NCBI RefSeq assembly: GCF_001552415.1
Contig: NZ_BCRD01000001.1
Location: 1-64,000 of the forward strand
Origin: Corynebacterium xerosis NBRC 16721 = ATCC 373
GTDB lineage: Bacteria; Actinomycetota; Actinomycetes; Mycobacteriales; Mycobacteriaceae
Direction of reading: 5' to 3'
Length of the DNA: 64,000 nucleotides
Of the stretch, positions 27,141-35,721 are shown in pieces; position 1 is the first letter of the stretch, and each line of letters begins with the position of its first letter. The position numbers were made by a program, and so were the translations under genes. The notes under the pieces were generated by a model that had not been told where the DNA came from, ran no database searches, and worked only from the letters and a program-made list of their open reading frames with translations.

Positions 27141-28952
27141 ATGACGAAACTGCCTGGTCGAAGGAACGCACGTACCCTGGAAAACGTGATCACTCGGCCA
27201 ACGATTCTCGGGATCCTGTTCATCGCCAACGTCATCGCGTTGGCCCTGACCGTATTCGTCAGCCCATGGTGGGGCGTGCCGCTGGCGGTGTTCGTCTTCC
27301 TCGACCTGGTCGCGGTCTACGACGTGCTCATCCAGAAGAAGCACACGCTGCTGCGGATCTACCCGATCCTCGGGCACGCGCGGTACATCCTGGAGTCCAT
27401 CCGGCCGGAGACCCAGCAATACTTCATCGAGCGCAACTTCGACGGCACCCCGTTCGACCGGGACACCCGCTCCGTGATCTACGAGCGCGCCAAGGGCCTG
27501 GGCTCGAAGAAGTCCTTCGGCACCGAGCGCAAGATCACCGAGCCCGGCTACGAGTACATCCCGCATTCCATGGCGCCCTCGCGCTCGGTGAACGCCAATC
27601 CGCGCGTGCATCTGGGCGGCCCCGGGTGCACGCAGCCCTACGACGTGTCCATCTTCAACGTCGCCGCCATGAGTTTCGGCGCGCTGTCGCCGAACGCGGT
27701 GCGCGCCATGAACAAGGGCGCGGCGATGGGCGGCTTCATCCACGACACCGGCGAAGGCTCCATTTCCCCGTATCACCTGGAATACGGCGCCGACTTGTTC
27801 TGGGAGATCGGTTCCGGCTACTTCGGCTGCCGCACGGCCGACGGCGACTTCGACCCCGACCGCTTCAGCGAACGGGCCGCGCTTCCGCAGGTCAAGGCGA
27901 CCTACCTGAAGATCAGCCAGGGCGCGAAGCCCGGCCTGGGCGGCATGCTGCCCGGCGACAAGGTCGACGAGATCATCGCGAAGACCCGCGGCGTGCCGGT
28001 CGGGGAGGGCGTGGTCAGCCCGCCGTTCCATCGCGTCTACTCCACCCCGCGCGAGCTGGTGCGGTTCATGGGGGTCATGCGCGAGCTCAGCGGCGGCAAG
28101 CCCGTCGGATTCAAGATCTGCGCCGGCTCGCGCATCGAGTTCCTCGCCGTCTGCAAGGCGATGGTCGAAGAGGACATCACCCCGGACTTCATCGTCGTGG
28201 ACGGCGCCGAGGGCGGCACCGGCGCCGCCCCGCTCGAATACTCGGACCGCGTGGGCATGCCGTTGACCGATGGCCTGGTTCTCGTGCACAACGCGCTCGT
28301 CGGCGCGGGCCTGCGCGACCGGGTGAAGATCGGCGCGACGGGCAAGATCGTCACCGGCTTCGACATCGTCAAGCGGATGTGCCAGGGCGCGGACTTCATG
28401 GCCTCGGCCCGCGGCATGATGATGGCCACCGGCTGCATCCAGTCGCAGCTGTGCCACACCAACGAATGCCCGGTCGGCGTGGCCACGCAGAACCCGAAGC
28501 GGTGGAAGGCCGTCGACGTCGACGACAAGGCCAACCGCGTGCGCAACTTCCACGACGCCACCGTGCAAGAGGCCGTGGGAATGCTCGCTTCGATGGGCCT
28601 GGAGAATTTCGATCAGCTCTCGCCGTCGATGCTGTTCCGCCGCACTTCCGACGAGTACGCCGAGACTTACGCGGAGCTGTACAACTGGCTCGAACCGGGC
28701 GAGCTGCTCACGGGCACCCGATTCCACGCCTGGGCGGAGGACTGGGCGCTCGCCGACCCCGAGCGCTTCTGGTACCCGGAGCTGCACGGCGGGGCGAAGC
28801 CGGCGGTCGAACCGGCGGAGGAGATCAAGACGGTCGAGCTTGCGGCGATGCCCGCGGGGGCACAGGCTGCGGCGGGGGCCGACGTCCACGGCGGCTCGGC
28901 CGACGCGGAGCAGGTGGCCGAAGACATGCAGGACGAGGACGCCGAGAAGTAA
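27141..28952 (+). CDS. FMN-binding glutamate synthase-like protein with membrane anchor
   Basis: The 603-residue protein has two N-terminal hydrophobic segments (about 23-62) and then the glutamate synthase central domain. FGALSPNAVRAMNKGA, FIHDTGEGSISPYH, GSGYFGCR, LKISQGAKPGLGG and GAEGGTGAAPLEY form the FMN/2-oxoglutarate site, and CHTNECPVGVATQNP is the cysteine cluster for an iron-sulfur centre. It lacks the glutaminase domain, so it is not a classical GOGAT; such stand-alone enzymes have unknown donors. The tail (about 565-603) is Ala/Glu/Asp-rich. The start ATG at 27141 has no strong ribosome site; a GTG at 27186 is an alternative. Confidence 0.88.
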   Translation: MTKLPGRRNARTLENVITRPTILGILFIANVIALALTVFVSPWWGVPLAVFVFLDLVAVYDVLIQKKHTLLRIYPILGHARYILESIRPETQQYFIERNFDGTPFDRDTRSVIYERAKGLGSKKSFGTERKITEPGYEYIPHSMAPSRSVNANPRVHLGGPGCTQPYDVSIFNVAAMSFGALSPNAVRAMNKGAAMGGFIHDTGEGSISPYHLEYGADLFWEIGSGYFGCRTADGDFDPDRFSERAALPQVKATYLKISQGAKPGLGGMLPGDKVDEIIAKTRGVPVGEGVVSPPFHRVYSTPRELVRFMGVMRELSGGKPVGFKICAGSRIEFLAVCKAMVEEDITPDFIVVDGAEGGTGAAPLEYSDRVGMPLTDGLVLVHNALVGAGLRDRVKIGATGKIVTGFDIVKRMCQGADFMASARGMMMATGCIQSQLCHTNECPVGVATQNPKRWKAVDVDDKANRVRNFHDATVQEAVGMLASMGLENFDQLSPSMLFRRTSDEYAETYAELYNWLEPGELLTGTRFHAWAEDWALADPERFWYPELHGGAKPAVEPAEEIKTVELAAMPAGAQAAAGADVHGGSADAEQVAEDMQDEDAEK

Positions 28953-29027
28953 CGCGCCGAGACGAGTGCAACGGAGAATGAGGTCGTGCCCATGGCCCGT
29001 CCGCCGGGACGGGAGTACAAAAGAGGC

Positions 29028-29879
29028 ATGGCCAATGACGATTTTGCGGGCACCATTCCCTCCCTCACCCTGAACGACGGAAACACCATTCCCCAGATCG
29101 GACTGGGCACGTGGCGCATGGACGACGAGACCGCGCGGCGCTGCGTCCGCCATGCGATCGAGATCGGGTACCGGCACATCGACACGGCATCGCTGTACGG
29201 CAACGAAGTCGGCGTCGGGCAGGGCATCGCCGACGCGGTCTCCGACGGGCTCGTCGACCGTGACGAACTGTTCGTCACCACCAAGGTCTGGAACGATGCC
29301 CAGGCCGCCGCCGACACGCGCCGCTCGGCGCAGGAGTCGCTGCGCAAGCTCGGCCTCGATTACGTCGACCTGCTGCTCGTCCACTGGCCCTGCCCGAAGC
29401 AGGGGCTGTTCGGCGAGAGTTACTCCGAGATCATGAAGCTTCGCGACGAAGGACTGACCCGCTCCGCCGGAGTGGCGAATTTCTATTCCGAGGTGCTCGA
29501 CGAGCTTCCGGAGGCCCCCGCCGTCAACCAGATCGAATTGCACCCCGGGTTGCCCCAGGACGCGCAGGTCGAGGACGACCGGCGCCGGGGCGTCGTCACG
29601 CAAAGCTGGGCCCCGCTGGGCCGCGCCAAGAAGTTCGGCGACGGGCCGATCGCGCAGGTGGCGGCCGAGGTCGGGCGCACCCCGGCGCAGGTGACGCTGC
29701 GGTGGCATCTGCAGCGCGGTCTGGTGGCCATCCCGAAGTCCGCCGACGAGGGCCGCATGGCCGAAAACCTCGGGGTCCTCGGCTTCGAGCTCACCGACGC
29801 GCAGATGGCGGCGATCTCCTCCCTGGCCGACCCGGATTCGCGGATCGGGGGCGACCCCCGATTCTTCGGAGATGAGTGA
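29028..29879 (+). CDS. aldo/keto reductase
   Basis: The 283-residue TIM-barrel oxidoreductase has GLGTWRM near 27, the Asp/Tyr pair in GYRHIDTASLYGNE, the lysine in LFVTTKVWN and the histidine in LLLVHWPCP, which together form the AKR catalytic tetrad. The C-terminal IPKSADEGRMAENL binds NADPH. Family members reduce aldehydes or ketones such as 2,5-diketo-gluconate; the substrate here is open. The start at 29028 is preferred because the protein then begins just before the barrel. ATG 28992 with GAATGAGG upstream is an alternative. Confidence 0.9.
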   Translation: MANDDFAGTIPSLTLNDGNTIPQIGLGTWRMDDETARRCVRHAIEIGYRHIDTASLYGNEVGVGQGIADAVSDGLVDRDELFVTTKVWNDAQAAADTRRSAQESLRKLGLDYVDLLLVHWPCPKQGLFGESYSEIMKLRDEGLTRSAGVANFYSEVLDELPEAPAVNQIELHPGLPQDAQVEDDRRRGVVTQSWAPLGRAKKFGDGPIAQVAAEVGRTPAQVTLRWHLQRGLVAIPKSADEGRMAENLGVLGFELTDAQMAAISSLADPDSRIGGDPRFFGDE

Positions 29880-29900
29880 ACGGTGGTCCGTCCGGGCCGG

Positions 29901-29906
29901 TAGGTT
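29901..29906 (+). promoter_or_regulatory. leaderless promoter -10 of the enoyl-CoA hydratase gene
   Basis: TAGGTT ends exactly 7 nt before ATG 29914, with no ribosome-binding site in between. Confidence 0.5.
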
Positions 29907-29913
29907 TGGGACC

Positions 29914-30663
29914 ATGTCTGAGACCTCCGAGATCCGCGTCGAGCACGACGGCCCCATCACCACGATCACCATCGATCGCGATCACAAGCGCAATTCGCTC
30001 AATGCCGGGGTCTGCTCGGACATCGCCGACGCGGTCGACGCCGCGCCGGGCCGCGAGGAGTGCCGGGTCATCGTCATCCGCGGCGAGGGCCGCGCGTTCT
30101 GCGCCGGCGCCGATCTGGGGGGCCAGCACAGCGACGGCAACTTCCACGAGCAGCTGGCGCGCATGCTGCACTCCCTGCAGGAGTGCCCGCGCATCATCAT
30201 CGCGGACGTGCAGGGCGCGGCGGTCGGCGCCGGCATGCAGCTGTCCATGGCCGCGGACCTCCGGGTCGTCGGCGAGCGCGGCTGGTTCATGATCCCGCCG
30301 GTCAAGCTGGGCATCGCGGTCGACGCGTGGACCATCCGCCGCACCCGCGTGCTGGTCGGCGGCGCCCGCGCCCGCACCATCCTCCTGGCGGCCGAGCAGG
30401 TCGACCAGTCGGAGGCGAAGTCCTGCGGCCTGGCGTCCTACGTGGGCGATTCCAACGTCACCCGCGAGGTCGCCGAGCGCATCGCGTCCTTCGCGCCGAT
30501 GAGCCTGGAGTACCACAAGATGGTGCTCAACGACGACGAGACGAACCTGCCGCCGAAGCCGGAGCAGCGCGAGCTGTACGAGCGGGTCTGGGCGTCGGAG
30601 GACGCCGCGGAGGCCGGCCGGGCGCGCGCGGAGAAGCGCGACCCGGTGTTCCGCGGAAAGTAG
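29914..30663 (+). CDS. enoyl-CoA hydratase/isomerase family protein
   Basis: The 249-residue crotonase has the oxyanion-hole segments GRAFCAGADLGG near 58 and VQGAAVGAGMQLSMAADLRV near 103. At the position where classical hydratases carry the second catalytic glutamate there is PPVKLGIAVDAWT, with no glutamate visible, so the reaction may differ from simple hydration. It probably acts on acyl-CoA in fatty-acid turnover. The mapped start follows a TAGGTT box by 7 nt. It lies 34 bp after the reductase gene and 9 bp before the ATPase gene. Confidence 0.9.
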   Translation: MSETSEIRVEHDGPITTITIDRDHKRNSLNAGVCSDIADAVDAAPGREECRVIVIRGEGRAFCAGADLGGQHSDGNFHEQLARMLHSLQECPRIIIADVQGAAVGAGMQLSMAADLRVVGERGWFMIPPVKLGIAVDAWTIRRTRVLVGGARARTILLAAEQVDQSEAKSCGLASYVGDSNVTREVAERIASFAPMSLEYHKMVLNDDETNLPPKPEQRELYERVWASEDAAEAGRARAEKRDPVFRGK

Positions 30664-30672
30664 CCGGCGGAC

Positions 30673-33132
30673 GTGATGCGCCGGGAACGCGACGCCGACC
30701 TGGACAGTGCCTTCGCCACCGGCCCCGGCGGCCTGACCTCGGAGCAGGTCGATCAGCGGCGCCGGGCCGGCCTGGTCAACCATTTGCCGCCGACGTCGGG
30801 GCGCACGGTCACCGACATCATCCGCGCGAACGTGTTCACGCGGATCAACGCCATCCTCGCGGTGCTGCTCGCGATCGTCCTGTGGACGGGGTCGTGGGTC
30901 AATGGCGCCTTCGGCTTGCTGATCATCGCCAACTCGATCGTGGGCGTGGTGCAGGAGCTGCGGGCGAAGCGGACGCTGGACAAGCTGTCGATCGTCGGGC
31001 GCGCCCGGCCCTTCGTCATCCGCGACGGCGGGCCGGCCCGCGACATCGACCGCGAGGAGATCGTGGTCGACGATCTGGTGGAGCTCGGGGCGGGCGACCA
31101 GATCATCGTCGACGGGGTGGCGCGCACGGTCGACGACCTCGACGTCGACGAGTCGCCGCTGACCGGCGAGTCGAAGCCGGTGCACAAGAAAGTCGGCGAT
31201 CCGCTGTATTCGGGGTCGCACGTCATTTCCGGCGGCGGCACCCAGCAGGCGTTGAAGGTGGGGGCGGAGGCGTATGCGGCGCAGCTGGCGGCGGAGGCCA
31301 GCAAGTTCACGCTGACGGATTCGGAGCTGCTGCGCGGGATCAACAAGATCCTGCGGGTGATCACGTGGATCCTCATCCCCACCGGTGCGCTGGTGATCTG
31401 GACGCAGCTGTTCCGGTCGGGGCAGGACCTGAAGGAGTCGCTGCTGGCGATGGTGGCGTCGCTGGTGCCGATGGTCCCCGAGGGCCTGGTGCTGATGATG
31501 TCCATCGCCTTCGCCATCGGCATCGTCCGCCTTGGGCGCAGGCGGGTGCTCACCAACGAGTTGCCGGCGATCGAGGGGTTGGCCCGGGTCGACGTCGTGT
31601 GCGTGGACAAGACGGGCACGCTGACGGAAAACCGCATGCTTCTGCGGGACGTGGAGTTGCTTGACGACGGGGCCGGCGTGGCGGCCGTCCACGACGTCCT
31701 CGCCGCGTTGGGCCGGCTGGAGGAGAGGCCGAATGCCACGACGATGGCGATCAACGAGAGCCTCGACGAGTCCGGCGTCGCCGATCCGGGGTGGGCGGCG
31801 ACCGACAAGGCACCGTTTACCTCGGCGCGGAAATGGGCGGGTGCGACGTTCGGCGATCACGGCACGTGGGTGCTCGGTGCGCCGGACATCCTGGCCGCGA
31901 CCGGCTCGGCGGCGCTCGACCGTGCGGCCGAGCTGATGAGCGGGGGCCTTCGCGTGCTGCTGCTGGCGAAGTCCGCCGTGACCGTCTCGGACGTGGTGGC
32001 GGGGCCGGGCGAGCCCGTCGAAAAGCATCCGGGGCTGCTGGAGCCGGTGGCGCTGGTCGTGCTCGACCAGACGCTGCGTCCCGACGCGCGGGAGACGCTC
32101 GAGTACTTCGCGGAAGAAAACGTCACCGTCAAGGTGATCTCCGGCGACAACGCGGCGTCGGTCGGCGCGGTCGGGCGGGCGCTGGAGCTGCCGGGCGCGG
32201 ACTCGCCCGTCGACGCCCGCGAGCTCCCGGATCCCGACGGGGGAGAGGCGGCGCGCGAGGCGTTCGCCGACGCCGTGGAGGAGGGCAACGTATTCGGGCG
32301 CGTGACCGCGGATCAGAAACGGGCGATGGTGCGGGCCCTGCAGTCGCGCGGGCACGTCGTGGCCATGACCGGTGACGGCGTCAACGACGTGCTGGCCCTG
32401 AAGGACGCCAACATCGGCGTGGCCATGGGCGCCGGGGCGCCGGCGACGCGATCGGTGGCGCAGCTGGTGCTGCTGGACAACCGGTTCGCCGTCATGCCGC
32501 ACGTCGTGGCCGAGGGCAGGCGGGTGATCGGCAACATCGAGCGCGTCGCGAACCTCTTTCTGACCAAGACCATTTATTCCGTGTTCCTGGCGCTGGCCGT
32601 CGGCGTCATCGGATACGCGTACCCCTTCGAACCCATTCACGTGACCATCACCGGATGGTTCACCATCGGCATCCCGGCCTTCGTGCTGTCGCTGGCGCCC
32701 AACCACGAGCGGGCCAAGCCGGGGTTTTCGTCGCGGGTGTTCCGGCTGGCGTTGCCCTCGGGCCTCATCGTCGGCGCGCTGACGTTCGGGTTCTGGGTGT
32801 GGGCGTATCCGGGTGCGGACGCGGACCTCGCGGTGGAAGGGGCGGCGTCGACGGCCACGCTGGTGGTGCTGATCATCACCGCGTTCTGGGTGCTCGCCGT
32901 CGTCGCACGGCCCTACGAGCCGTGGAAGCTCGCGCTGCTCGGGGCCGCCGGCGGGGCGTACTTCGTCATCTTCCTGGTCAAGCCCATCGCCGCCGTGCTG
33001 CACCTCCACCCGGTGTCGCCGGGGATGGGTTTCGTCGCGGTGCTGACGGGCATTGCGGGTGCGGTGCTGGTCGAAATCGTCTGGCAGATCAACCGGATGC
33101 GGTCGCATCGGCTCGAAAATCAAAACAGTTAA
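30673..33132 (+). CDS. ctpE: P-type cation ATPase, CtpE-like
   Basis: The 819-residue P-type ATPase has TGES at 164-167 (actuator domain), the MVPEGL segment in helix M4, the phosphorylation motif DKTGTLTE starting at Asp312, the KVISGDNAAS segment, and the hinge motif TGDGVNDVLALKDA starting near 566. The N-terminus (NVFTRINAILAVLLAIVL) and helix sequences follow Mycobacterium CtpE closely; that protein is a calcium importer needed for cell-envelope integrity. Ca2+ transport is therefore the best guess. GTG 30673 is directly followed by ATG 30676, and either may be used. An AT-rich inverted repeat overlaps the stop codon. Confidence 0.93.
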   Translation: MMRRERDADLDSAFATGPGGLTSEQVDQRRRAGLVNHLPPTSGRTVTDIIRANVFTRINAILAVLLAIVLWTGSWVNGAFGLLIIANSIVGVVQELRAKRTLDKLSIVGRARPFVIRDGGPARDIDREEIVVDDLVELGAGDQIIVDGVARTVDDLDVDESPLTGESKPVHKKVGDPLYSGSHVISGGGTQQALKVGAEAYAAQLAAEASKFTLTDSELLRGINKILRVITWILIPTGALVIWTQLFRSGQDLKESLLAMVASLVPMVPEGLVLMMSIAFAIGIVRLGRRRVLTNELPAIEGLARVDVVCVDKTGTLTENRMLLRDVELLDDGAGVAAVHDVLAALGRLEERPNATTMAINESLDESGVADPGWAATDKAPFTSARKWAGATFGDHGTWVLGAPDILAATGSAALDRAAELMSGGLRVLLLAKSAVTVSDVVAGPGEPVEKHPGLLEPVALVVLDQTLRPDARETLEYFAEENVTVKVISGDNAASVGAVGRALELPGADSPVDARELPDPDGGEAAREAFADAVEEGNVFGRVTADQKRAMVRALQSRGHVVAMTGDGVNDVLALKDANIGVAMGAGAPATRSVAQLVLLDNRFAVMPHVVAEGRRVIGNIERVANLFLTKTIYSVFLALAVGVIGYAYPFEPIHVTITGWFTIGIPAFVLSLAPNHERAKPGFSSRVFRLALPSGLIVGALTFGFWVWAYPGADADLAVEGAASTATLVVLIITAFWVLAVVARPYEPWKLALLGAAGGAYFVIFLVKPIAAVLHLHPVSPGMGFVAVLTGIAGAVLVEIVWQINRMRSHRLENQNS

Positions 33133-33145
33133 TAGAAATTAACTG
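33126..33145. repeat. AT-rich inverted repeat over the ctpE stop codon
   Basis: CAGTTAAT and ATTAACTG are perfect 8-bp arms around AGAA. The left arm contains the TAA stop of ctpE (33130-33132). There is no T run after it, so it is a weak terminator at most. Confidence 0.6.
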
Positions 33146-33415
33146 AAACGGCGCATAGGCGGGGGTAACGGCGTTTGGGGTCGTCATCCCAGGTGGGACC
33201 GACCTTTGGGGGTGGCGCGAACTTCCTTAAATCACGCTGTGAGTGTGACCTGTTTCGCAGGTGAGGGTGTTGCAGGTAACTTCATGGGCGCACATATTCC
33301 GGTGTGATGCGCCACACAGGCCGTCGCCCCGAGTGAGGTGTTACCCACGCCGGGTCCCATGATCCGCGGCGTGAACCGTGATTGCCCGTACATGATGACC
33401 CGGAAAGGCACACAA
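33133..33415 (+). promoter_or_regulatory. control region of the DUF485-mctC operon
   Basis: No gene is seen in these 283 bp. They contain several G-stretches resembling RamA motifs (TGGGGT near 33175, TGGGGGT near 33207), a small hairpin ACCTG-TTTCG-CAGGT near 33248, and a GlxR-like site at 33303-33318. In C. glutamicum mctC is known to be under RamA/RamB control. Confidence 0.5.
33303..33318. promoter_or_regulatory. candidate GlxR site upstream of mctC operon
   Basis: TGTGATGCGCCACACA matches nine of ten half-site bases of TGTGA-N6-TCACA. Confidence 0.5.
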
Positions 33416-33802
33416 GTGTCCGCATCCCCCCAGCCGGTAAACCGGCACAAGCCCACCGCAGCGGAGTACCGCTACGTGCAGGGCACCGAGGAGTTCCAGG
33501 AACTCCGCTCGACGTTCCGTTCGTTCACCATCCCGCTGACCGTTGCGGGCCTGGTCTGGTACGTCGCGTACGTCCTCCTGGCCACGTACATGCCGGACCT
33601 GTTCGGCACCGAGATGCCGATCGTCGGCAGCCTCGGCATCCTGCTCGGCGTCCTGCAGTTCGTCACCACCTTCTTCATCACGTGGTGGTACATCGGCTTC
33701 GCCAACAAGAAGCTGGAGCCGAAGCAGGCCGCGATCCGCGAAGACATGGAGTCCGGCGTCATCGCCGAGAAGATCAACTCCGGCAACCGGGAGGTCAAGT
33801 AA
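33416..33802 (+). CDS. DUF485 inner-membrane protein
   Basis: This 128-residue protein has two transmembrane helices (about 45-66 and 78-100) in the DUF485 arrangement: FQELRSTFRSFTIPLTVAGLVWY, then GVLQFVTTFFITWWYIGFANKKL. DUF485 proteins are encoded directly before solute:sodium symporters of the ActP/MctC group and are thought to be accessory subunits. The GTG start at 33416 has GGAAAGG eight nucleotides upstream. Only 3 bp separate it from mctC. Confidence 0.92.
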   Translation: MSASPQPVNRHKPTAAEYRYVQGTEEFQELRSTFRSFTIPLTVAGLVWYVAYVLLATYMPDLFGTEMPIVGSLGILLGVLQFVTTFFITWWYIGFANKKLEPKQAAIREDMESGVIAEKINSGNREVK

Positions 33803-33805
33803 GAC

Positions 33806-35461
33806 ATGAACAACCACAGCCTCCTCGCTCAGGCGGATCTCGCCGAGTCCAACCCGATCCTCAACATCATCGTCTTCGTCGCGTTCATCGTGATCACGAT
33901 GGTGGTCGTCACCCGCGTTTCCAAGGGCGGCAACAAGAAGGACGCCTCCGACTTCTACACCGGCGGCGCCCAGTTCTCCGGCACCCAGAATGGCCTGGCC
34001 ATCGCGGGTGACTACCTTTCGGCCGCGTCCTTCCTGGGCATCGTCGGCGCCATCGCGCTGAGCGGCTACGACGGCTTCCTGTACTCCATCGGTTTCTTCG
34101 TGGCCTGGCTGGTCGCGCTGCTGCTCGTCGCCGAGCCGCTGCGCAACGTCGGCAAGTTCACCATGGCCGACGTGCTCGCCTTCCGCCTGCGCCAGCAGCC
34201 GGTGCGCACCGCCGCCGCCATCACCACGCTCGCCGTGACGCTGTTCTACCTCATCGCCCAGATGGCCGGCGCCGGCTCGCTCGTCGCCGTGCTGCTGAAC
34301 CTGGACGGCAAGCTGGAGCAGTCCATCGTCGTCGCCATCGTCGGCATCGTCATGATCGCCTACGTCCTCATCGGCGGCATGAAGGGCACCACGTACGTCC
34401 AGATGATCAAGGCCGTGCTGCTGGTCAGCGGCGTCGCCGTCATGACCGTGCTGGTCTTCGTCATCGCCAAGTCCGGTTTCGTCGGTCTGCTCGAGCAGGC
34501 CGTCAACGCCCACGACGCCTCCCAGACCGCCGCCGAGGCGGGCACCCAGGGCTCCCAGCTGCTGCAGCCGGGCATGAAGTACGGCGCCACCGAGACCTCG
34601 AAGCTCGACTTCATCTCTCTCGGCCTGGCCCTGGTGCTCGGTACCGCGGGTCTGCCGCACGTGCTCATGCGCTTCTACACGGTGCCCACCGCCCGTGAGG
34701 CCCGCAAGTCCGTGACCTGGGCCATCGTGCTCATCGGTTCGTTCTACCTGATGACCCTGATCCTGGGCTTCGGCGCCGCCGCACTGGTCGGCCCCGACGC
34801 GATCCTCGCCGCCCCGGGTGGCGCGAACGCCGCGGCCCCGCTGCTGGCGCTGCGACTGGGCGGCTCCATCTTCATGGCGCTGATCTCCGCCGTCGCCTTC
34901 GCCACCGTCCTCGCGGTCGTCGCCGGCCTGGCCATCACGGCCTCCGCCTCCGTCGGCCAGGACCTGTACCAGGCCGTCATCAAGAAGGGCACCGCGACCG
35001 AGGAGCAGCAGGTCCGCGTCTCCCGCATCACGGTCGTCGTGCTGGGCATCGCCTCCATCATCCTGGGCATCCTGGCCATGAGCCAGAACGTCGCCTTCCT
35101 GGTCGCGCTGGCCTTCGCCGTCGCCGCCTCGGCGAACCTGCCCACCATCCTGCTGTCGCTGTTCTGGAAGAAGTTCAACACCACCGGCGCCGTCTCCTCG
35201 ATGTACGTCGGCGTGGGTTCCGCCCTGCTGCTGATCTTCTTCTCCCCGGCCGTCTCCGGCCTCGAAACCTCGATGGTCCCGGGCGCCGACTGGGCGTGGT
35301 TCCCGCTGCAGAACCCGGGTCTGGTCTCGATCCCGCTCGGCTTCATCGCCGGCATCATCGGCACCTACGTCGGTAAGCCGGACAACCTGGATGACCTCCA
35401 GGCCGAGATGGAGGTTCGCTCCCTCACCGGCGTCGGCACCGAGGCCGCCGTCGACCACTAA
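33806..35461 (+). CDS. mctC: monocarboxylate (acetate/pyruvate/propionate) symporter MctC
   Basis: The 551-residue solute:sodium symporter has about 13 helices. It shows SDFYTGGAQFSGTQNGLAIAGDYLSAASFLG near 50, GKFTMADVLAFRLR, YVLIGGMKGTTYVQMIK, LGTAGLPHVLMRFYTVP and GLAITASASVGQDLY, in line with ActP and corynebacterial MctC. C. glutamicum MctC imports acetate, pyruvate and propionate. The pairing with DUF485 supports the assignment. A strong hairpin terminator follows 76 bp after the stop. Confidence 0.95.
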   Translation: MNNHSLLAQADLAESNPILNIIVFVAFIVITMVVVTRVSKGGNKKDASDFYTGGAQFSGTQNGLAIAGDYLSAASFLGIVGAIALSGYDGFLYSIGFFVAWLVALLLVAEPLRNVGKFTMADVLAFRLRQQPVRTAAAITTLAVTLFYLIAQMAGAGSLVAVLLNLDGKLEQSIVVAIVGIVMIAYVLIGGMKGTTYVQMIKAVLLVSGVAVMTVLVFVIAKSGFVGLLEQAVNAHDASQTAAEAGTQGSQLLQPGMKYGATETSKLDFISLGLALVLGTAGLPHVLMRFYTVPTAREARKSVTWAIVLIGSFYLMTLILGFGAAALVGPDAILAAPGGANAAAPLLALRLGGSIFMALISAVAFATVLAVVAGLAITASASVGQDLYQAVIKKGTATEEQQVRVSRITVVVLGIASIILGILAMSQNVAFLVALAFAVAASANLPTILLSLFWKKFNTTGAVSSMYVGVGSALLLIFFSPAVSGLETSMVPGADWAWFPLQNPGLVSIPLGFIAGIIGTYVGKPDNLDDLQAEMEVRSLTGVGTEAAVDH

Positions 35462-35537
35462 GAGCATCCGGCCGGCTGCGGAGTTCATCGCACCGCACCG
35501 GCGCGCGTCCCCACGGTGGCGCGCAGGGCTTTATCCG

Positions 35538-35586
35538 AAAACCCCGCCCCGACCCCGGAGAAATCCGGCGGCCGGGACGGGGTTTT
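35538..35586 (+). terminator. terminator after mctC
   Basis: AAAACCCCG-CCCG and CGGG-CGGGGTTTT pair at the two ends of this segment, with an additional inner CCGG stem and a TTTT end. Confidence 0.8.
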
Positions 35587-35610
35587 CCCGTTGCCGAGGT
35601 GGACGTGGGG

Positions 35611-35621
35611 CGTCGCAAAGC
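35611..35621 (-). repeat. GCTTTGCGACG 11-mer, copy 2
   Basis: Intergenic, between the mctC terminator and gcvT; minus orientation. Confidence 0.7.
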
Positions 35622-35721
35622 AACGCCGTGACCTGCCGAAAAGCGGAAATCCCGGGGCGGGGATAAGGTAGTGGCAACCATGCCCGGCGGAGTCGGGCGC
35701 GTGACGAAGCAGGAGGCATCC

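Noticed and set aside
29791..33123. A 1110-codon frame antisense to the hydratase and CtpE-like genes
   Set aside because: Arg/Asp/His/Val-rich shadow translation; P-type ATPase motifs are on the other strand.
35640..35721. A glycine riboswitch before gcvT
   Set aside because: The leader is too short and shows no glycine-aptamer core.
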